Assembly (NCBI GenBank): GCA_903857165.1 | Contig: CAIODU010000339.1 | Coordinates: forward strand, 1 to 43,041 | DNA: 43,041 bases | Source: an uncultured Methylococcaceae bacterium | GTDB lineage: Bacteria; Pseudomonadota; Gammaproteobacteria; Methylococcales; Methylococcaceae | Reading direction: 5' to 3' | Shown here: positions 17,700 through 29,394 of the stretch, piece by piece | How the letters are laid out: every line of letters starts with the position of its first letter | Numbering within the stretch: the first letter of the stretch is position 1 | Notes under the pieces: model-generated | The model's database searches: none | Seen by the model: only the letters and a program-made list of their open reading frames with translations | Told to the model about the DNA's origin: nothing | Position numbers and translations under genes: made by a program

Positions 17700-19595
17700 T
17701 TAAACTATCAGTTGCTGTAGCAGGCCATTCAGCTTGTGGACAAACGCAGCCGGATCGTCAATTTGTCCGCCTTCGCTCAGCACGGCCTGATCAAACAGTA
17801 TCAGGGTCAAGTCGGCAAAACGAGTTTCATCGGTCTCGTTTTTGAGCTTGGCGATCAAGGCGTGGCTGGGGTTGATCTCAAACACTGGCTTGCTGCCCTG
17901 GACGTTTTGCCCGACTTCTTTGAGTATCTTCTCCATCGTGCGACTCATGCCATAAGCCTCGCTAACCAGACAGGCCGGGGACTCGGTCAGACGATGGCTG
18001 ATGCGCACATCGGCAACCTTGCCGTCCAAGGCTTTCTTGATCTTTTCAATCAATGCCTCGAAGTCATGGCTGACGTTGTTGATGTCTTCTTTTTCCTTCT
18101 CGTCTTCCAGCTTGCCCAAGTCCAAATCGCCACGGGCGACGGATTGCAGATGCTTGCCTTCGTAGTCGCTGAGGTGGTCTGTCAGCCAAGAGTCGATGCG
18201 GTCCCCCAACAACAATACCTCCACGCCTTTCTTGCGGAATATTTCCAAGTGCGGGCTATTCTTGGCCGCTGACAAACTATCTCCGGTGATGAAGTAAATC
18301 TTGTCCTGGCCCTCCTGCATGCGGGATATGTAGTCGTCCAAGGAAACTTCCTGGGCATCGTTCCCGGTGGAAGAGAAGCGCAACAGTTTGGCGATGCGAT
18401 CCTTGTTCTTGTAGTCGTCAATGATCCCTTCCTTGAGCGCTTGGCCGAATTCTTTCCAAAAGACTTTGAATTTATCCGGTTCGTTTTTCGCCAAATCCTC
18501 AATCAACCCCAGCAATTTCTTCACCGCGCCGGAGCGGATTTTTTCCAGCAACTGGTTTTCCTGGAGCAATTCCCGGGAAATGTTCAGCGGCAGGGAGTCG
18601 GAGTCGATCACGCCACGGATGAAGCGCAGATAGCGCGGCATTAGCTTGTCGGCATCGTCGGTGATGAACACCTTGCGCACATACAGCTTCACCCCATGTT
18701 TGGGGTCGCGATCCCACAGGTCGAAGGGTGCGTGCGACGGGATGTAAAGCAGTAAGTTGTATTCATTGGTGCCCTCAACCCGGCTGTGGAGGCGGGCCAA
18801 GGGTTCCTTGAGGTCATGCGATACGTGCCTGTAAAACTCGGCATATTGTTCTTCGGTAATTTCGTCCTTGGACTTAGTCCACAATGCCGATGCACTGTTG
18901 ACGGTTTCATATTCCACCGGCTTCCCGTCCTCGTCATCGCCGTAGGTTTCCTTTTGCATCTCGATGGGGATGGAGATGTGGTCGGAGAACTTGCGGATGA
19001 TGGTGCGCAGCCTCCAGCCTTCCAGGAATTCGTCCTCGCCCTCACGCAGGTGCAGGGTGATTTTGGTGCCTCGGTCGGCCTTCTTGATGGTTTCCAGGGT
19101 AAATTCGCCTTCCCCATTCGATTCCCAGCGAACACCTTCCTCGGGGTCGCCGCCGGCATCGCGTGTTTCCAGCGTAACCTTGTCGGCAACGATGAAAGAA
19201 GAGTAAAACCCAACGCCAAATTGACCGATCAGTTGGCTATCCTTAGCCTCGTCGCCCGTCAGCGATGCAAAGAAATGGCGGGTGCCCGAACGGGCGATGG
19301 TGCCGATATTCTCGCGCACCTCGTCACGGTTCATGCCGATGCCGTTGTCCGCAATCGTGATGGTGCGCTGTTCCTTGTCGTAATCGACGATTATTTTCAA
19401 CTGGCTGTCGCCTTCGTAGAGGCTTTCGTTGCTCAACGCACTGAAGCGCAGCTTATCGGCGGCGTCAGAGGCATTGGAGATCAGTTCGCGAAGAAAAATA
19501 TCCTTGTTGCTATACAAGGAATGAATCATCAGGTTAAGAAGTTGTTTGACTTCCGCTTCGAAGCCAAGGGTGACTTTGTTTTCCGCAACAGACAT
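17700..19595 (-). CDS. htpG: molecular chaperone HtpG (Hsp90)
   Basis: A 631-residue bacterial Hsp90. The N-terminal ATPase has [33 protein letters not shown] and [11 protein letters not shown], the GHKL ATP site. Middle and dimerisation domains follow to full length. It refolds and remodels client proteins in the cytoplasm, especially under heat stress. Its promoter matches the sigma-32 consensus (see 19662-19688), and the gene ends in a clear terminator, so it is a single-gene heat-shock unit. Confidence 0.97.
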   Translation of the reverse strand: MSVAENKVTLGFEAEVKQLLNLMIHSLYSNKDIFLRELISNASDAADKLRFSALSNESLYEGDSQLKIIVDYDKEQRTITIADNGIGMNRDEVRENIGTIARSGTRHFFASLTGDEAKDSQLIGQFGVGFYSSFIVADKVTLETRDAGGDPEEGVRWESNGEGEFTLETIKKADRGTKITLHLREGEDEFLEGWRLRTIIRKFSDHISIPIEMQKETYGDDEDGKPVEYETVNSASALWTKSKDEITEEQYAEFYRHVSHDLKEPLARLHSRVEGTNEYNLLLYIPSHAPFDLWDRDPKHGVKLYVRKVFITDDADKLMPRYLRFIRGVIDSDSLPLNISRELLQENQLLEKIRSGAVKKLLGLIEDLAKNEPDKFKVFWKEFGQALKEGIIDDYKNKDRIAKLLRFSSTGNDAQEVSLDDYISRMQEGQDKIYFITGDSLSAAKNSPHLEIFRKKGVEVLLLGDRIDSWLTDHLSDYEGKHLQSVARGDLDLGKLEDEKEKEDINNVSHDFEALIEKIKKALDGKVADVRISHRLTESPACLVSEAYGMSRTMEKILKEVGQNVQGSKPVFEINPSHALIAKLKNETDETRFADLTLILFDQAVLSEGGQIDDPAAFVHKLNGLLQQLIV

Positions 19596-19661
19596 GGCGA
19601 TTGCAAATCCTCATGAGTAAGATGGTTGGATGGAGCCCGTTCGGGCCATAGCTTGTTCCAT

Positions 19662-19688
19662 TATTGGGATGTTTCAGTTTTTTTCAAG
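19662..19688 (-). promoter_or_regulatory. sigma-32 heat-shock promoter of htpG
   Basis: On the minus strand CTTGAAA is followed after 13 bp by CCCAATA, close to the sigma-32 consensus CTTGAAA-N13-CCCATnT. It lies about 67-93 bp upstream of the htpG ATG. The leader contains a small palindrome (gcccgttcgggc at 19635-19646). Confidence 0.75.
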
Positions 19689-19808
19689 CATGTTGCTTGG
19701 AAAATCGGTTTTGGGCTTGCAGGACAGGAACTTCAGCTTTAAATATAAAAATGACCCAATTTGCGGTATCATCCACAATTCATTTAAATAGGTTGGAATC
19801 GAATCACA

Positions 19809-22535
<2,727 letters not shown>

Positions 22536-22559
22536 AGCGCGGTTGTTGGGAGCATGGCG

Positions 22560-23765
22560 ATGAAACAGGACAATCCTGCGTACATACCTAAAGTCCCCGG
22601 CTTGAAATTGGGTGCGGCCGGTGCCGGCATCAAGCGGACCGACCGGGACGACCTCGTGTTGATCGAATTGCCACCCGGTTCGAGTTGCGCCGCCGTGTTC
22701 ACCCGCAACGCCTTCTGCGCCGCCCCGGTGACTGTGGCTCGCCGGCATTTGGCCCATGCCCCGCGCTGGCTGTTGATCAACTCCGGCAATGCCAATGCGG
22801 GCACCGGCCAACGCGGCATGGACGACGCGCTGCAATCTTGCTGGAGTGTGGCCGGCCTGAGGGGCGGTACTGTGGAGCAAGTCCTGCCTTTCTCCACCGG
22901 CGTGATCGGCGAATACCTCCCCGTCGACAAGATCGCAGCCGCCCTGCCACTCGCCATCGAAGCACTGGCCGAAGAAGGCTGGGGACGGGCCTCGCGGGCC
23001 ATCATGACCACCGACACCGTACCCAAGCTCGCCCATCGTGAAATCAGCTTGGACGGGCGCACAGTGGTTCTGGTGGGCATGGCCAAAGGTGCCGGCATGA
23101 TCCAACCCAATATGGCGACTTTGCTGTCATTCATCGGGACCGATGCCCAAGTCGAACCCACGTTACTGCAAGAACTGCTGGCAAAGGCGGCGGATAGCTC
23201 CTTCAATTGCATCACCGTGGATGGCGACACCTCGACGAATGATTCCCTGGTGCTGATGGCGACTGGCGCTTCTGGCGCTGTGGTGGAAGGGGGCGGCGCA
23301 AACCTGCCAATTTTCGCGGTGGCCTTGCAAGCGGTCTGCGACGAGTTGGCCGAGGCCATTGTGCGTGACGGCGAGGGTGCCACCAAACTGATGCGCATCG
23401 TCGTCGAGCAGGCGCGTAGCGAGGCCGAGGCGCGTAATGTGGCGAAAACCATTGCCCATTCCCCTTTGGTAAAAACGGCGTTCTTCGCCAGCGACCCGAA
23501 CTGGGGCCGCATCCTTGCCGCCGTGGGCCGTTCCGATTGCCCGGACATGGACATAGACAAGGTGACGATTTTTCTGGGCGATGTCTGCATCGTAGCAAAC
23601 GGCGGGCGTGCCTTGACCTATACCGAAGAAGCCGGCCAGAAAGTCATGGCGGAAACTGACATTACCGTGCGCGTCGTCCTGGGGCGCGGCGATGCCAGGC
23701 AACGGGTGTTGACCTGCGATTTTTCCTACGATTATGTGAAGATCAATGCGGAGTACAGGACTTAG
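22560..23765 (+). CDS. argJ: ArgJ ornithine acetyltransferase / N-acetylglutamate synthase
   Basis: About 401 residues, full length for ArgJ. The autocleavage site is visible in KGAGMIQPNMATLLSFI, where the Thr near residue 187 becomes the nucleophile of the beta chain. KTAFFASDPNWGRILAAVGRS is the conserved C-terminal block. The enzyme moves acetyl groups from N-acetylornithine to glutamate in the cyclic arginine pathway; in some species it also uses acetyl-CoA. gggag at 22548-22552 sits properly before ATG 22560 rather than ATG 22554. It follows secA closely and ends at a strong terminator. Confidence 0.95.
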   Translation: MKQDNPAYIPKVPGLKLGAAGAGIKRTDRDDLVLIELPPGSSCAAVFTRNAFCAAPVTVARRHLAHAPRWLLINSGNANAGTGQRGMDDALQSCWSVAGLRGGTVEQVLPFSTGVIGEYLPVDKIAAALPLAIEALAEEGWGRASRAIMTTDTVPKLAHREISLDGRTVVLVGMAKGAGMIQPNMATLLSFIGTDAQVEPTLLQELLAKAADSSFNCITVDGDTSTNDSLVLMATGASGAVVEGGGANLPIFAVALQAVCDELAEAIVRDGEGATKLMRIVVEQARSEAEARNVAKTIAHSPLVKTAFFASDPNWGRILAAVGRSDCPDMDIDKVTIFLGDVCIVANGGRALTYTEEAGQKVMAETDITVRVVLGRGDARQRVLTCDFSYDYVKINAEYRT

Positions 23766-23800
23766 GCGAAGAGACCCTCCGTCCAAGTCCGTCCAAGTCC

Positions 23801-23840
23801 AAAAAACCCGCCATAGTCAAAAGCTTAGGCGGGTTTTTTT
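23801..23840 (+). terminator. Rho-independent terminator after argJ
   Basis: aaaaaacccgcc pairs with ggcgggttttttt across a 15-base loop, giving a stem with T7 on the plus strand and A6 on the other. It ends the secA-argJ unit and isolates the restriction island. A tandem gtccaagtcc x2 precedes it. Confidence 0.9.
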
Positions 23841-23995
23841 GTCCGTTGAATGGACGGTGATTTGATTGAAAGGTGTCTTGCGCACACAGAAGGAACTTGC
23901 CAGCTTTTCAACCAAGCCATGCCGTGAACCTTGGCAGAACGGCAATGTGAGCGAGGGGTGGGTAACTTACGGCATAATGGACGGATGAAGCGCAT

Positions 23996-24013
23996 TGGCA
24001 AATTATTTTGCCA
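23996..24013. promoter_or_regulatory. operator-like inverted repeat before hsdM
   Basis: A perfect palindrome, TGGCAAA-TTAT-TTTGCCA, lies 38 bp before the hsdM ATG. TTGGCA at 23995 may overlap a weak -35. The position fits a control site for the restriction operon. No regulator is encoded nearby, so this is only suggestive. Confidence 0.35.
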
Positions 24014-24050
24014 TCACGAATAAGAAGCTAAACCAAGGAACAACGGATTC

Positions 24051-26714
24051 ATGTCGAACGCAAAACTGACTCTCGCACGGCTGGAAAGCCTATTGCTGAC
24101 CGCCTGTGACGATCTGCGCGGAAACATGGACGCGAGCGAATACAAGGAATACATCTTTGGCATGTTGTTCCTCAAACGCGCCAGCGACCTGTTCGACCAG
24201 CGCCGGGAGGAGATCAAACGGCAAGGTTTGGCCCAGGGTTTGAGCGAAGCGGACATTGCCCTCAACTTGGAAGACCCCGACCAATACTCCGGCAAATATT
24301 TTTTTGTGCCGCCCCGCGCCCGATGGAATGAGCCTTGGTCTGACATCACCATCGACAAGGAAGGAAAGCCTGTATTCACCCATTACCCGGCCCTCAAACA
24401 CGTCAAGGAAAATGTCGGCACGATGCTCAACAAGGCGCTTGAAGCCTTGGAAGAAGACAATGCCGATGCTTTGCAAGATGTACTCGGCAACATCAACTTC
24501 AACCGCAAAATCGGGCAGCAAACGCTGGATGACGATACGCTGACCAACTTCATCCAGAACTTCGAGAAGATTCCCCTCAAAGATGACGACTTTGAATTTC
24601 CCGACCTGCTCGGTGCGGCGTATGAATATTTGCTGAAAGAATTTGCCGACCAAGCGGGTAAAAAGGCCGGCGAGTTCTACACCCCTGCCGAGGTTGTACG
24701 CGTCTGCGTTGAAATCTGCGAACCCAAGGAAGGCATGAGCGTTTATGACCCCACCGTGGGTTCGGGCGGCATGTTAATCCAAGCGCGGGATTATGTGCGT
24801 GAATGTGGCGGCGATTCGCAAGAGTTGGCCTTGTATGGTCAGGAAAAGATGGGCACGACCTGGTCCATCTGCAAAATGAACATGCTGCTGCACGGCATTT
24901 CCCACGCCGTCATCCGCCAGCAAGACACCCTCCGCGAACCGCAACACCAAGACGACGACGGCCAGCTTAAGCGCTTCGACCGAGTACTTGCCAATCCCCC
25001 GTTCAGCCAGAATTACATCAAGAAGGAAATCAAGTTTCCCGGACGGTTCCCGGTATGGATGCCGGAAAAAGGCAAAAAGGCCGATTTGATGTTCGTCCAG
25101 CACATGCTGGCCGTGACCAAAGCCAATGGGCGATTGGCGACGGTGATGCCGCATGGAGTGCTGTTCCGGGGCGGCGAAGAACGCGAGGCAAGGCAATATT
25201 TCATCGACAAAGGCTATTTGGAGGCGGTGATTGGCCTGCCGAGCAATCTGTTTTATGGCACGGGCATTCCTGCTTGCATACTGGTATTGAACAAAGCAGG
25301 GAGCCAGCAGCGCAACTCGGTGCTGTTCATCAACGCCGACCGCGAATACCGTGAAGGCAAGGCACAAAACCATCTGCGGCCCGAAGACATCGACAAGATT
25401 GTCCACGCCTACCGTGCCGGGCATGACATCCCCGCCTATGCCCGCCGTGTGCCGGTGGATGAGATCAAGGCCGAAGACTACAACTGCAACATCCGCCGTT
25501 ATGTGGACAACGCCCCGCCGCCCGAACCGCATGATGTACGCGCCCATCTGCATGGCGGTGTGCCGGTCAGTGAAATCGACACTTTGGTGCATTTTTGGCA
25601 AAACTACGACGGGTTGAGGGAGAGTTGTTTTGTCGAGAGGCAACCACCAGAAGAGTGTTCGCGTAGCCCGGATGAAGCCCCGCAGGGGCGCAATCCGGGG
25701 AATCAATCCACGCAAGACCCCGGATTTCGCCGCAATGCGGCTACATCCGGGCTACAGGTCATCTACGCCGATTTCACCGAAGCATTGCAAGACAAACGCG
25801 CCATTGCCGCGCATGTCAACCAACACCCCGGCGTACAGCAACGGCAAACCGAGTTTATGGAGCAACTGCAAACCTGGTGGCAATTGCACTTGCCGCTGAT
25901 CGAAGGCTTGGCCCCGGATGCCGCCAACCAACAAGCCAAACCGAACAATGTCTACGCCATGCGGGCCACACTGCTGGACAGCATCGAGCGCACCTTTGCC
26001 GGTCAACACTTGCTCAACCGCTACCAGATACGCGGTGCTTTCGCCAATTATTACAATCTGCTGAAAGCCGATTTCAAATCCATCGCTGCCAGCGGGTGGG
26101 GACCGGAACTGATCCCGGACGAAGACATCCTGCAAAGCCAATTCCCTGCCGTGCTGGCCGAACTGGAAAGCCAGCACAGCCGCCTCGCCGAGTTGCAAGC
26201 CCTGTTCGCCGTTGCCAGCGAGGAAGATTTTGAAGACAGCGAAGACACCGGCGTGTTGCCCGCTGATGAAGTCAAAGCGCTGAAAGCCGTGATGAAGGAA
26301 GCCAAGGGCAACCAGAAACTCGCCAAGCGCGACAGCAGTTTTGGCGATGCCGACAGCCACCGCAAAGAGGCCGAACGCATCGAAACCCAATTGGCCCGCC
26401 ACAAAAAACTGGAAGACGAAGCCAAGACGCTGAAAACCCTAATCAAATCCACCGAAAAAAACCGCGACGAATTGGTGGAACAGGCACGGCTGAACATCAG
26501 CCGGGACGAAGCGCGGCAAGTCATCATCGAGCGGCTAGGCACTGTGTTGTTTGACAGTTACCGGCAATACCTCCGCGCCGACCAACGCGCTTGCATCGCC
26601 GCGATTGAAAACCTCTGGGGCAAATATGCTGTGACCGCCAAGCAGATTGAAGCCGAACGCGAGCTAGCGGCGGCGGAGTTGGAGGCGTTTTTGGTGGAGT
26701 TGGGGTATGAATAA
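24051..26714 (+). CDS. hsdM: type I restriction-modification DNA methyltransferase, HsdM
   Basis: An 887-residue modification subunit. The N-terminal HsdM helical domain ([24 protein letters not shown]) precedes the N6-adenine methylase. The SAM motif is [10 protein letters not shown] near residue 232 and the catalytic motif IV is NPPF near 314. The C-terminal region is long and partly coiled coil. With HsdS it methylates adenines in a bipartite target and forms the core of the restriction complex. Residues ~538-568 ([16 protein letters not shown]... to ATSGLQ) are the translation of a 93-bp palindromic repeat and do not belong to the family. The last residues, [12 protein letters not shown], recur in a fragment before hsdS. 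aagga precedes the ATG. Confidence 0.93.
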   Translation: MSNAKLTLARLESLLLTACDDLRGNMDASEYKEYIFGMLFLKRASDLFDQRREEIKRQGLAQGLSEADIALNLEDPDQYSGKYFFVPPRARWNEPWSDITIDKEGKPVFTHYPALKHVKENVGTMLNKALEALEEDNADALQDVLGNINFNRKIGQQTLDDDTLTNFIQNFEKIPLKDDDFEFPDLLGAAYEYLLKEFADQAGKKAGEFYTPAEVVRVCVEICEPKEGMSVYDPTVGSGGMLIQARDYVRECGGDSQELALYGQEKMGTTWSICKMNMLLHGISHAVIRQQDTLREPQHQDDDGQLKRFDRVLANPPFSQNYIKKEIKFPGRFPVWMPEKGKKADLMFVQHMLAVTKANGRLATVMPHGVLFRGGEEREARQYFIDKGYLEAVIGLPSNLFYGTGIPACILVLNKAGSQQRNSVLFINADREYREGKAQNHLRPEDIDKIVHAYRAGHDIPAYARRVPVDEIKAEDYNCNIRRYVDNAPPPEPHDVRAHLHGGVPVSEIDTLVHFWQNYDGLRESCFVERQPPEECSRSPDEAPQGRNPGNQSTQDPGFRRNAATSGLQVIYADFTEALQDKRAIAAHVNQHPGVQQRQTEFMEQLQTWWQLHLPLIEGLAPDAANQQAKPNNVYAMRATLLDSIERTFAGQHLLNRYQIRGAFANYYNLLKADFKSIAASGWGPELIPDEDILQSQFPAVLAELESQHSRLAELQALFAVASEEDFEDSEDTGVLPADEVKALKAVMKEAKGNQKLAKRDSSFGDADSHRKEAERIETQLARHKKLEDEAKTLKTLIKSTEKNRDELVEQARLNISRDEARQVIIERLGTVLFDSYRQYLRADQRACIAAIENLWGKYAVTAKQIEAERELAAAELEAFLVELGYE
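25663..25755. repeat. 93-bp palindromic repeat inserted in frame in hsdM
   Basis: Ends gtagcccggatg (25663-25674) and catccgggctac (25744-25755) are perfect 12-bp inverted repeats, with further pairing inside (ccgggg / ccccgg). Its length is 31 codons, with no stop in the hsdM frame, so the reading frame is kept. It belongs to the widespread GTAGCCCGGATG type of intergenic palindrome. Confidence 0.85.
26676..26712 (+). repeat. hsdM 3'-end direct repeat, left copy
   Basis: These 37 bp (gagttggaggcgttttt...gtatgaat) recur at 27458-27494 with one mismatch. This copy is the true C-terminus of hsdM. The pair brackets the GIY-YIG gene and several repeats. Confidence 0.9.
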
Positions 26715-26717
26715 TAG

Positions 26718-26771
26718 CCGTCATTCCGCCATGGACGGTAACCAGTCGGCTGCAACAATACTTGATTGAGC
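26718..26771. repeat. truncated copy of the ~142-bp repeat
   Basis: It begins ccgtcattccgccatggac and continues as ggtaaccagtcggctgcaac, matching the copy at 27127 except that a segment between two ccatggac strings has been lost. It then breaks off just before the GIY-YIG gene. Confidence 0.65.
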
Positions 26772-26792
26772 CTATGTAGCCGAAGGCAATAT

Positions 26793-27083
26793 ATGAAACA
26801 ACCCGCCGTCTATATTCTGGCGAGCAAACGCAATGGTACGCTTTATACGGGTGTCACTGGCGATTTGGTTCGGCGTATATGGGAACACAAAAATGATTTT
26901 ATTGATGGGTTTACTCAAGACCACCAAACCCACAGCTTAGTGTATTATGAATTGCACGGCGATATGACAGCAGCCATTGCCCGAGAGAAACAGATTAAAA
27001 AATGGAATCGGCAGTGGAAGTTGAGGCTAATCGAAAAATCCAATCCCGAATGGCGAGATTTATGGCAAGAAATCATTGGTTAA
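26793..27083 (+). CDS. GIY-YIG nuclease-domain protein
   Basis: A 96-residue single-domain GIY-YIG protein. The signature VYILASKRNGTLYTGVTGDLVRRIWEHK is complete, including the catalytic Arg region, followed by the conserved EKQIKKWNRQWKLRLIEKSNPEW. It belongs to the small UPF0213/YhbQ-like group, which has possible structure-specific DNA nuclease activity; cellular roles are poorly known. I used ATG 26793, since the family begins there. It is wedged between a truncated and a full repeat, and between two copies of the hsdM 3' end, so it probably came in with an insertion. Confidence 0.85.
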   Translation: MKQPAVYILASKRNGTLYTGVTGDLVRRIWEHKNDFIDGFTQDHQTHSLVYYELHGDMTAAIAREKQIKKWNRQWKLRLIEKSNPEWRDLWQEIIG

Positions 27084-27126
27084 ACATAACCGTTATTCCG
27101 GCAGTCAGATCCAAAACAACAAATCT

Positions 27127-27269
27127 CCGTCATTCCGCCATGGACTGGCGGAATCTAGTGCCATGGACGGTAACGGGTCGATTACAACAGTGCTTGGTCG
27201 GGTTCTTTTGTAATGTTGCAGATTCACTTCCCTGTGACTGGGTTCCGGCAGTCCATGCCGGAACGACGG
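27127..27269. repeat. palindromic repeat, ~142-bp family (copy 2)
   Basis: Arms are ccgtcattccgccatggac... and ...gtccatgccggaacgacgg. The middle carries 'ttggtcgggttcttttgtaa', shared with the next copy. Confidence 0.85.
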
Positions 27270-27307
27270 GGTTGAATAGGCGGCGTTCACCGGGTTGGCT
27301 AAACACT

Positions 27308-27449
27308 CCGTCATTCCCGCTGGGATGCGGGAATCCAGAGCCATGGACGGTAACGGGCCGAATACGACAGTGCTTGGTCGGGTTCTTTTGTAATGTTGCA
27401 GATTCACCTCCCTGTGACTGGGTTCCGGCAGTCCATGCCGGAACGACGG
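27308..27449. repeat. palindromic repeat, ~142-bp family (copy 3)
   Basis: Same length and orientation as copy 2 and nearly identical in its last 100 bp. The left arm differs (ccgtcattcccgctgggatg). It abuts the duplicated hsdM end. Confidence 0.85.
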
Positions 27450-27457
27450 CGCTTGCT

Positions 27458-27494
27458 GAGTTGGAGGCGTTTTTGGAGGAGTTGGGGTATGAAT
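27458..27494 (+). repeat. hsdM 3'-end direct repeat, right copy
   Basis: 37 bp matching 26676-26712 with one mismatch. Here the frame runs GYE-stop (tatgaatga) and overlaps the hsdS ATG at 27489. This is probably the original hsdM-hsdS junction. Confidence 0.9.
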
Positions 27495-28829
27495 GAATGG
27501 ATTGAAAATTCGCTAGGTTCGCTGGCATGTATTCGACGAGGTATTGGCTATTCCGAATCTACCTTGAAAAATAACCCGGAAGATGGTCGTCATTATATCA
27601 ATATGAAATCCTTTATAAAGGATGGTGGCTACAACAAAGAAGGTTTGAAGTTTTATTCAGGTTACTTTGCTAAGGCTGATGTCGTTTCATGTCGTGATTT
27701 GTTATTAGTCAATACTGATGTCACTCTTGATGGGGATATAATTGGAGTTCCAGCATATTTACCTAGCCATCTGCAAAATGAAGAGGTTTTATTTTCACAT
27801 CATGTGACGCGATTAAGTCTTAACGAAAAAATAGAGCCTAAATTTCTTTATTATCTACTTTGCATCAATACTTACCGGCGCTGGATGCTCAAATATGCCA
27901 GAGGCACGACTGTGCTTATGTTGGATATGGGGGCAATTAAAAGGATACCAATTCGATACCCTGTTACAAAAAGCAACCAGCGCAAAATAGCTGTTATCCT
28001 CACCAGCATCGACACGGCTATCGAAAAAACCGAAGCGCTGATTGAGAAATATCAGCAAATCAAAGCCGGGTTGATGCACGACCTATTCACCCGTGGTGTG
28101 CTACCCAACGGCCAGTTGCGCCCACCCCGTGAGCAAGCCCCGGAGTTGTATCAGCAAACCGCGATTGGGTGGATTCCGAAGGAGTGGGAGTGTAGTCGTC
28201 TGGGTAAAATTCTCTCTGAATCAGGCGGCTATTTGCAAACCGGTCCTTTTGGTAGCCAGTTACACGCAAATGAATATTCTTTTGAAGGAGTTCCTGTTGT
28301 GATGCCGCAGGATATAAATAATGGCTCTATTGAAGAAAACTCGATTGCACGCATTCCTGAAGAGAGGGCAATGAGCCTTTCTAGGCATCGTTTACAGCAT
28401 GGAGATGTAATTATCGCTAGGCGAGGGGAACTTTGTAGAGCAGCAGCAGTATCAAGAAGGGAGACAGATTGGATATGTGGAACTGGTTGCTTCTTGCTAC
28501 GGCTAGGAAAAACCAAAATGAACCATTGCTTCTTTTCATTGGCTTATCGGTATGATTTTATTCAAAGGCAAATAGAAGGTTTAGCTGTAGGAACTACAAT
28601 GCCAAGCCTAAATAACGCAGTAATGTCGAAGTTATATTTCCCAGTCCTTCAACCTTTAGAGCAAGATGTAATTATTTCAAAAATTGATACTCAATCAAGG
28701 ACTATGGATAAACTTGAAAAACAGGTTGAAAAGTTGCGAGAAATCAAACTCGGCCTCATGCAAGACCTCCTCACTGGCAAAGTCCCGGTGAAGGTCGATG
28801 ACCCGGTTGCGGATTTTGTGAATGCTTAA
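27489..28829 (+). CDS. hsdS: type I restriction specificity subunit, HsdS
   Basis: From ATG 27489 (MNEWIENSLGSLACIRRG) the protein has 446 residues. It has two target-recognition domains, each followed by a conserved helical spacer: QRKIAVILTSIDTAIEKTEALIEKYQQIKAGLMHDLFTRGV in the middle, and DVIISKIDTQSRTMDKLEKQVEKLREIKLGLMQDLLTGKVPV at the end. HsdS fixes the two half-sites that HsdM methylates and HsdR uses for restriction. The recognition domains are more AT-rich than the spacers, typical of swapped modules. The track's longer N-terminus is repeat sequence and is excluded. Confidence 0.92.
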   Translation: MNEWIENSLGSLACIRRGIGYSESTLKNNPEDGRHYINMKSFIKDGGYNKEGLKFYSGYFAKADVVSCRDLLLVNTDVTLDGDIIGVPAYLPSHLQNEEVLFSHHVTRLSLNEKIEPKFLYYLLCINTYRRWMLKYARGTTVLMLDMGAIKRIPIRYPVTKSNQRKIAVILTSIDTAIEKTEALIEKYQQIKAGLMHDLFTRGVLPNGQLRPPREQAPELYQQTAIGWIPKEWECSRLGKILSESGGYLQTGPFGSQLHANEYSFEGVPVVMPQDINNGSIEENSIARIPEERAMSLSRHRLQHGDVIIARRGELCRAAAVSRRETDWICGTGCFLLRLGKTKMNHCFFSLAYRYDFIQRQIEGLAVGTTMPSLNNAVMSKLYFPVLQPLEQDVIISKIDTQSRTMDKLEKQVEKLREIKLGLMQDLLTGKVPVKVDDPVADFVNA

Positions 28830-28854
28830 TCATCCCAGCGTAATCGTTAAAAGC

Positions 28855-28996
28855 CCGTCATTCCGCCATGGACTGGCGGAATCCAGTGCCAAGGAGGGTA
28901 ATCTGCCAGTGTGCATGTGTTTTGTTTGGGCAAGGTGCCAACCCACATATTCACATCCCTGTGACTGGGTTCCGGCAGTCCATGCCGGAACGACGG
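28855..28996. repeat. palindromic repeat, ~142-bp family (copy 4)
   Basis: Begins ccgtcattccgccatggac and ends ccatgccggaacgacgg. The middle (ctgccagtgtgcatgtgttt) is shared only with copy 5, so these two are a recent duplication. Confidence 0.9.
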
Positions 28997-29016
28997 GTTA
29001 TATTGAAACAAATCCG

Positions 29017-29158
29017 CCGTCATTCCGCCATGGACTGGCGGAATCCAGAGCCAAGGAGGGTAATCTGCCAGTGTGCATGTGTTTTGTTTGGGCAACGTGC
29101 CAACCCACAGATTCACATCCCTGTGACTGGGTTCCGGCAGTCCATGCCGGAACGACGG
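29017..29158. repeat. palindromic repeat, ~142-bp family (copy 5)
   Basis: Same orientation as copy 4 and exactly the same length (142 bp), with only a few differences (for example ggcaaggtgcc to ggcaacgtgcc). Confidence 0.9.
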
Positions 29159-29181
29159 TATTTTTTTAAGGAGTCCGGACT

Positions 29182-29394
29182 ATGACACTCTCACTGGAAG
29201 ATTCAGCCAAAGGCCAAGCCGCACTAAACGCATTGCAACGGGCGGTGGCAAAGACTTTGGATAATAAACAACGGTTGGGACAGTATGCCGTGGTGTGGCA
29301 AGACGGCAAGCCGGTGATCATCGGGGGGGTGTTGGATGATTTAAGCCCTTCGTCATTGGTTGGTAAGGATTTGGCGAAGCCATTAGATGACTAA
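29182..29394 (+). CDS. small protein encoded ahead of darT
   Basis: A 70-residue soluble protein, with a predicted helix (AKGQAALNALQRAVAKTLDNKQRLG) followed by a strand-like QYAVVWQDGKPVIIGG. It has a good aaggag site 8 nt before the ATG, and its stop lies inside the darT start region (8-bp overlap), so the two are translationally coupled. I do not know a family name or function. From memory, short ORFs of this kind occur ahead of DarT-like or other toxin genes, so a regulatory or accessory antitoxin role is possible. That is inference. Confidence 0.7.
   Translation: MTLSLEDSAKGQAALNALQRAVAKTLDNKQRLGQYAVVWQDGKPVIIGGVLDDLSPSSLVGKDLAKPLDD

Larger units (their letters stand above)
27084..27488. 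other. repeat-filled gap between GIY-YIG and hsdS
   Basis: 405 bp with no gene of its own. It holds two ~142-bp repeats (27127-27269 and 27308-27449) and then the duplicated hsdM 3' end. The listed 164-residue ORF (27002-27496) is a read-through of these pieces. Its tail, ELEAFLEELGYE, is the hsdM end. Confidence 0.8.
28830..29181. other. gap with two tandem-like repeats before the DarTG unit
   Basis: 352 bp. Two nearly identical 142-bp repeats lie 20 bp apart. After the second, a stem (ttccggca/tgccggaa) and then ttttttt at 29161-29167 could attenuate transcription into the small ORF and darT. aaggag at 29168-29173 starts translation of the next gene. The listed 115- and 105-residue ORFs are repeat translations. 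Confidence 0.75.

Noticed and set aside
17736-19616. Long plus-strand ORFs opposite htpG
   Set aside because: They are antisense shadows of a conserved gene and resemble nothing.
27002-27496. 164-residue ORF between GIY-YIG and hsdS
   Set aside because: It is a frame through the GIY-YIG 3' end, two repeats and the duplicated hsdM end; repeated protein strings (VPAVHAGTT) come from the repeats.
27127-29158. CRISPR array
   Set aside because: Repeats are ~142 bp, palindromic and irregularly spaced, with genes in between; there are no short spacers and no cas genes.
28822-29185. Overlapping 89-115-residue ORFs on both strands after hsdS
   Set aside because: They translate the two 142-bp repeats; internal duplication is of DNA, not of protein.
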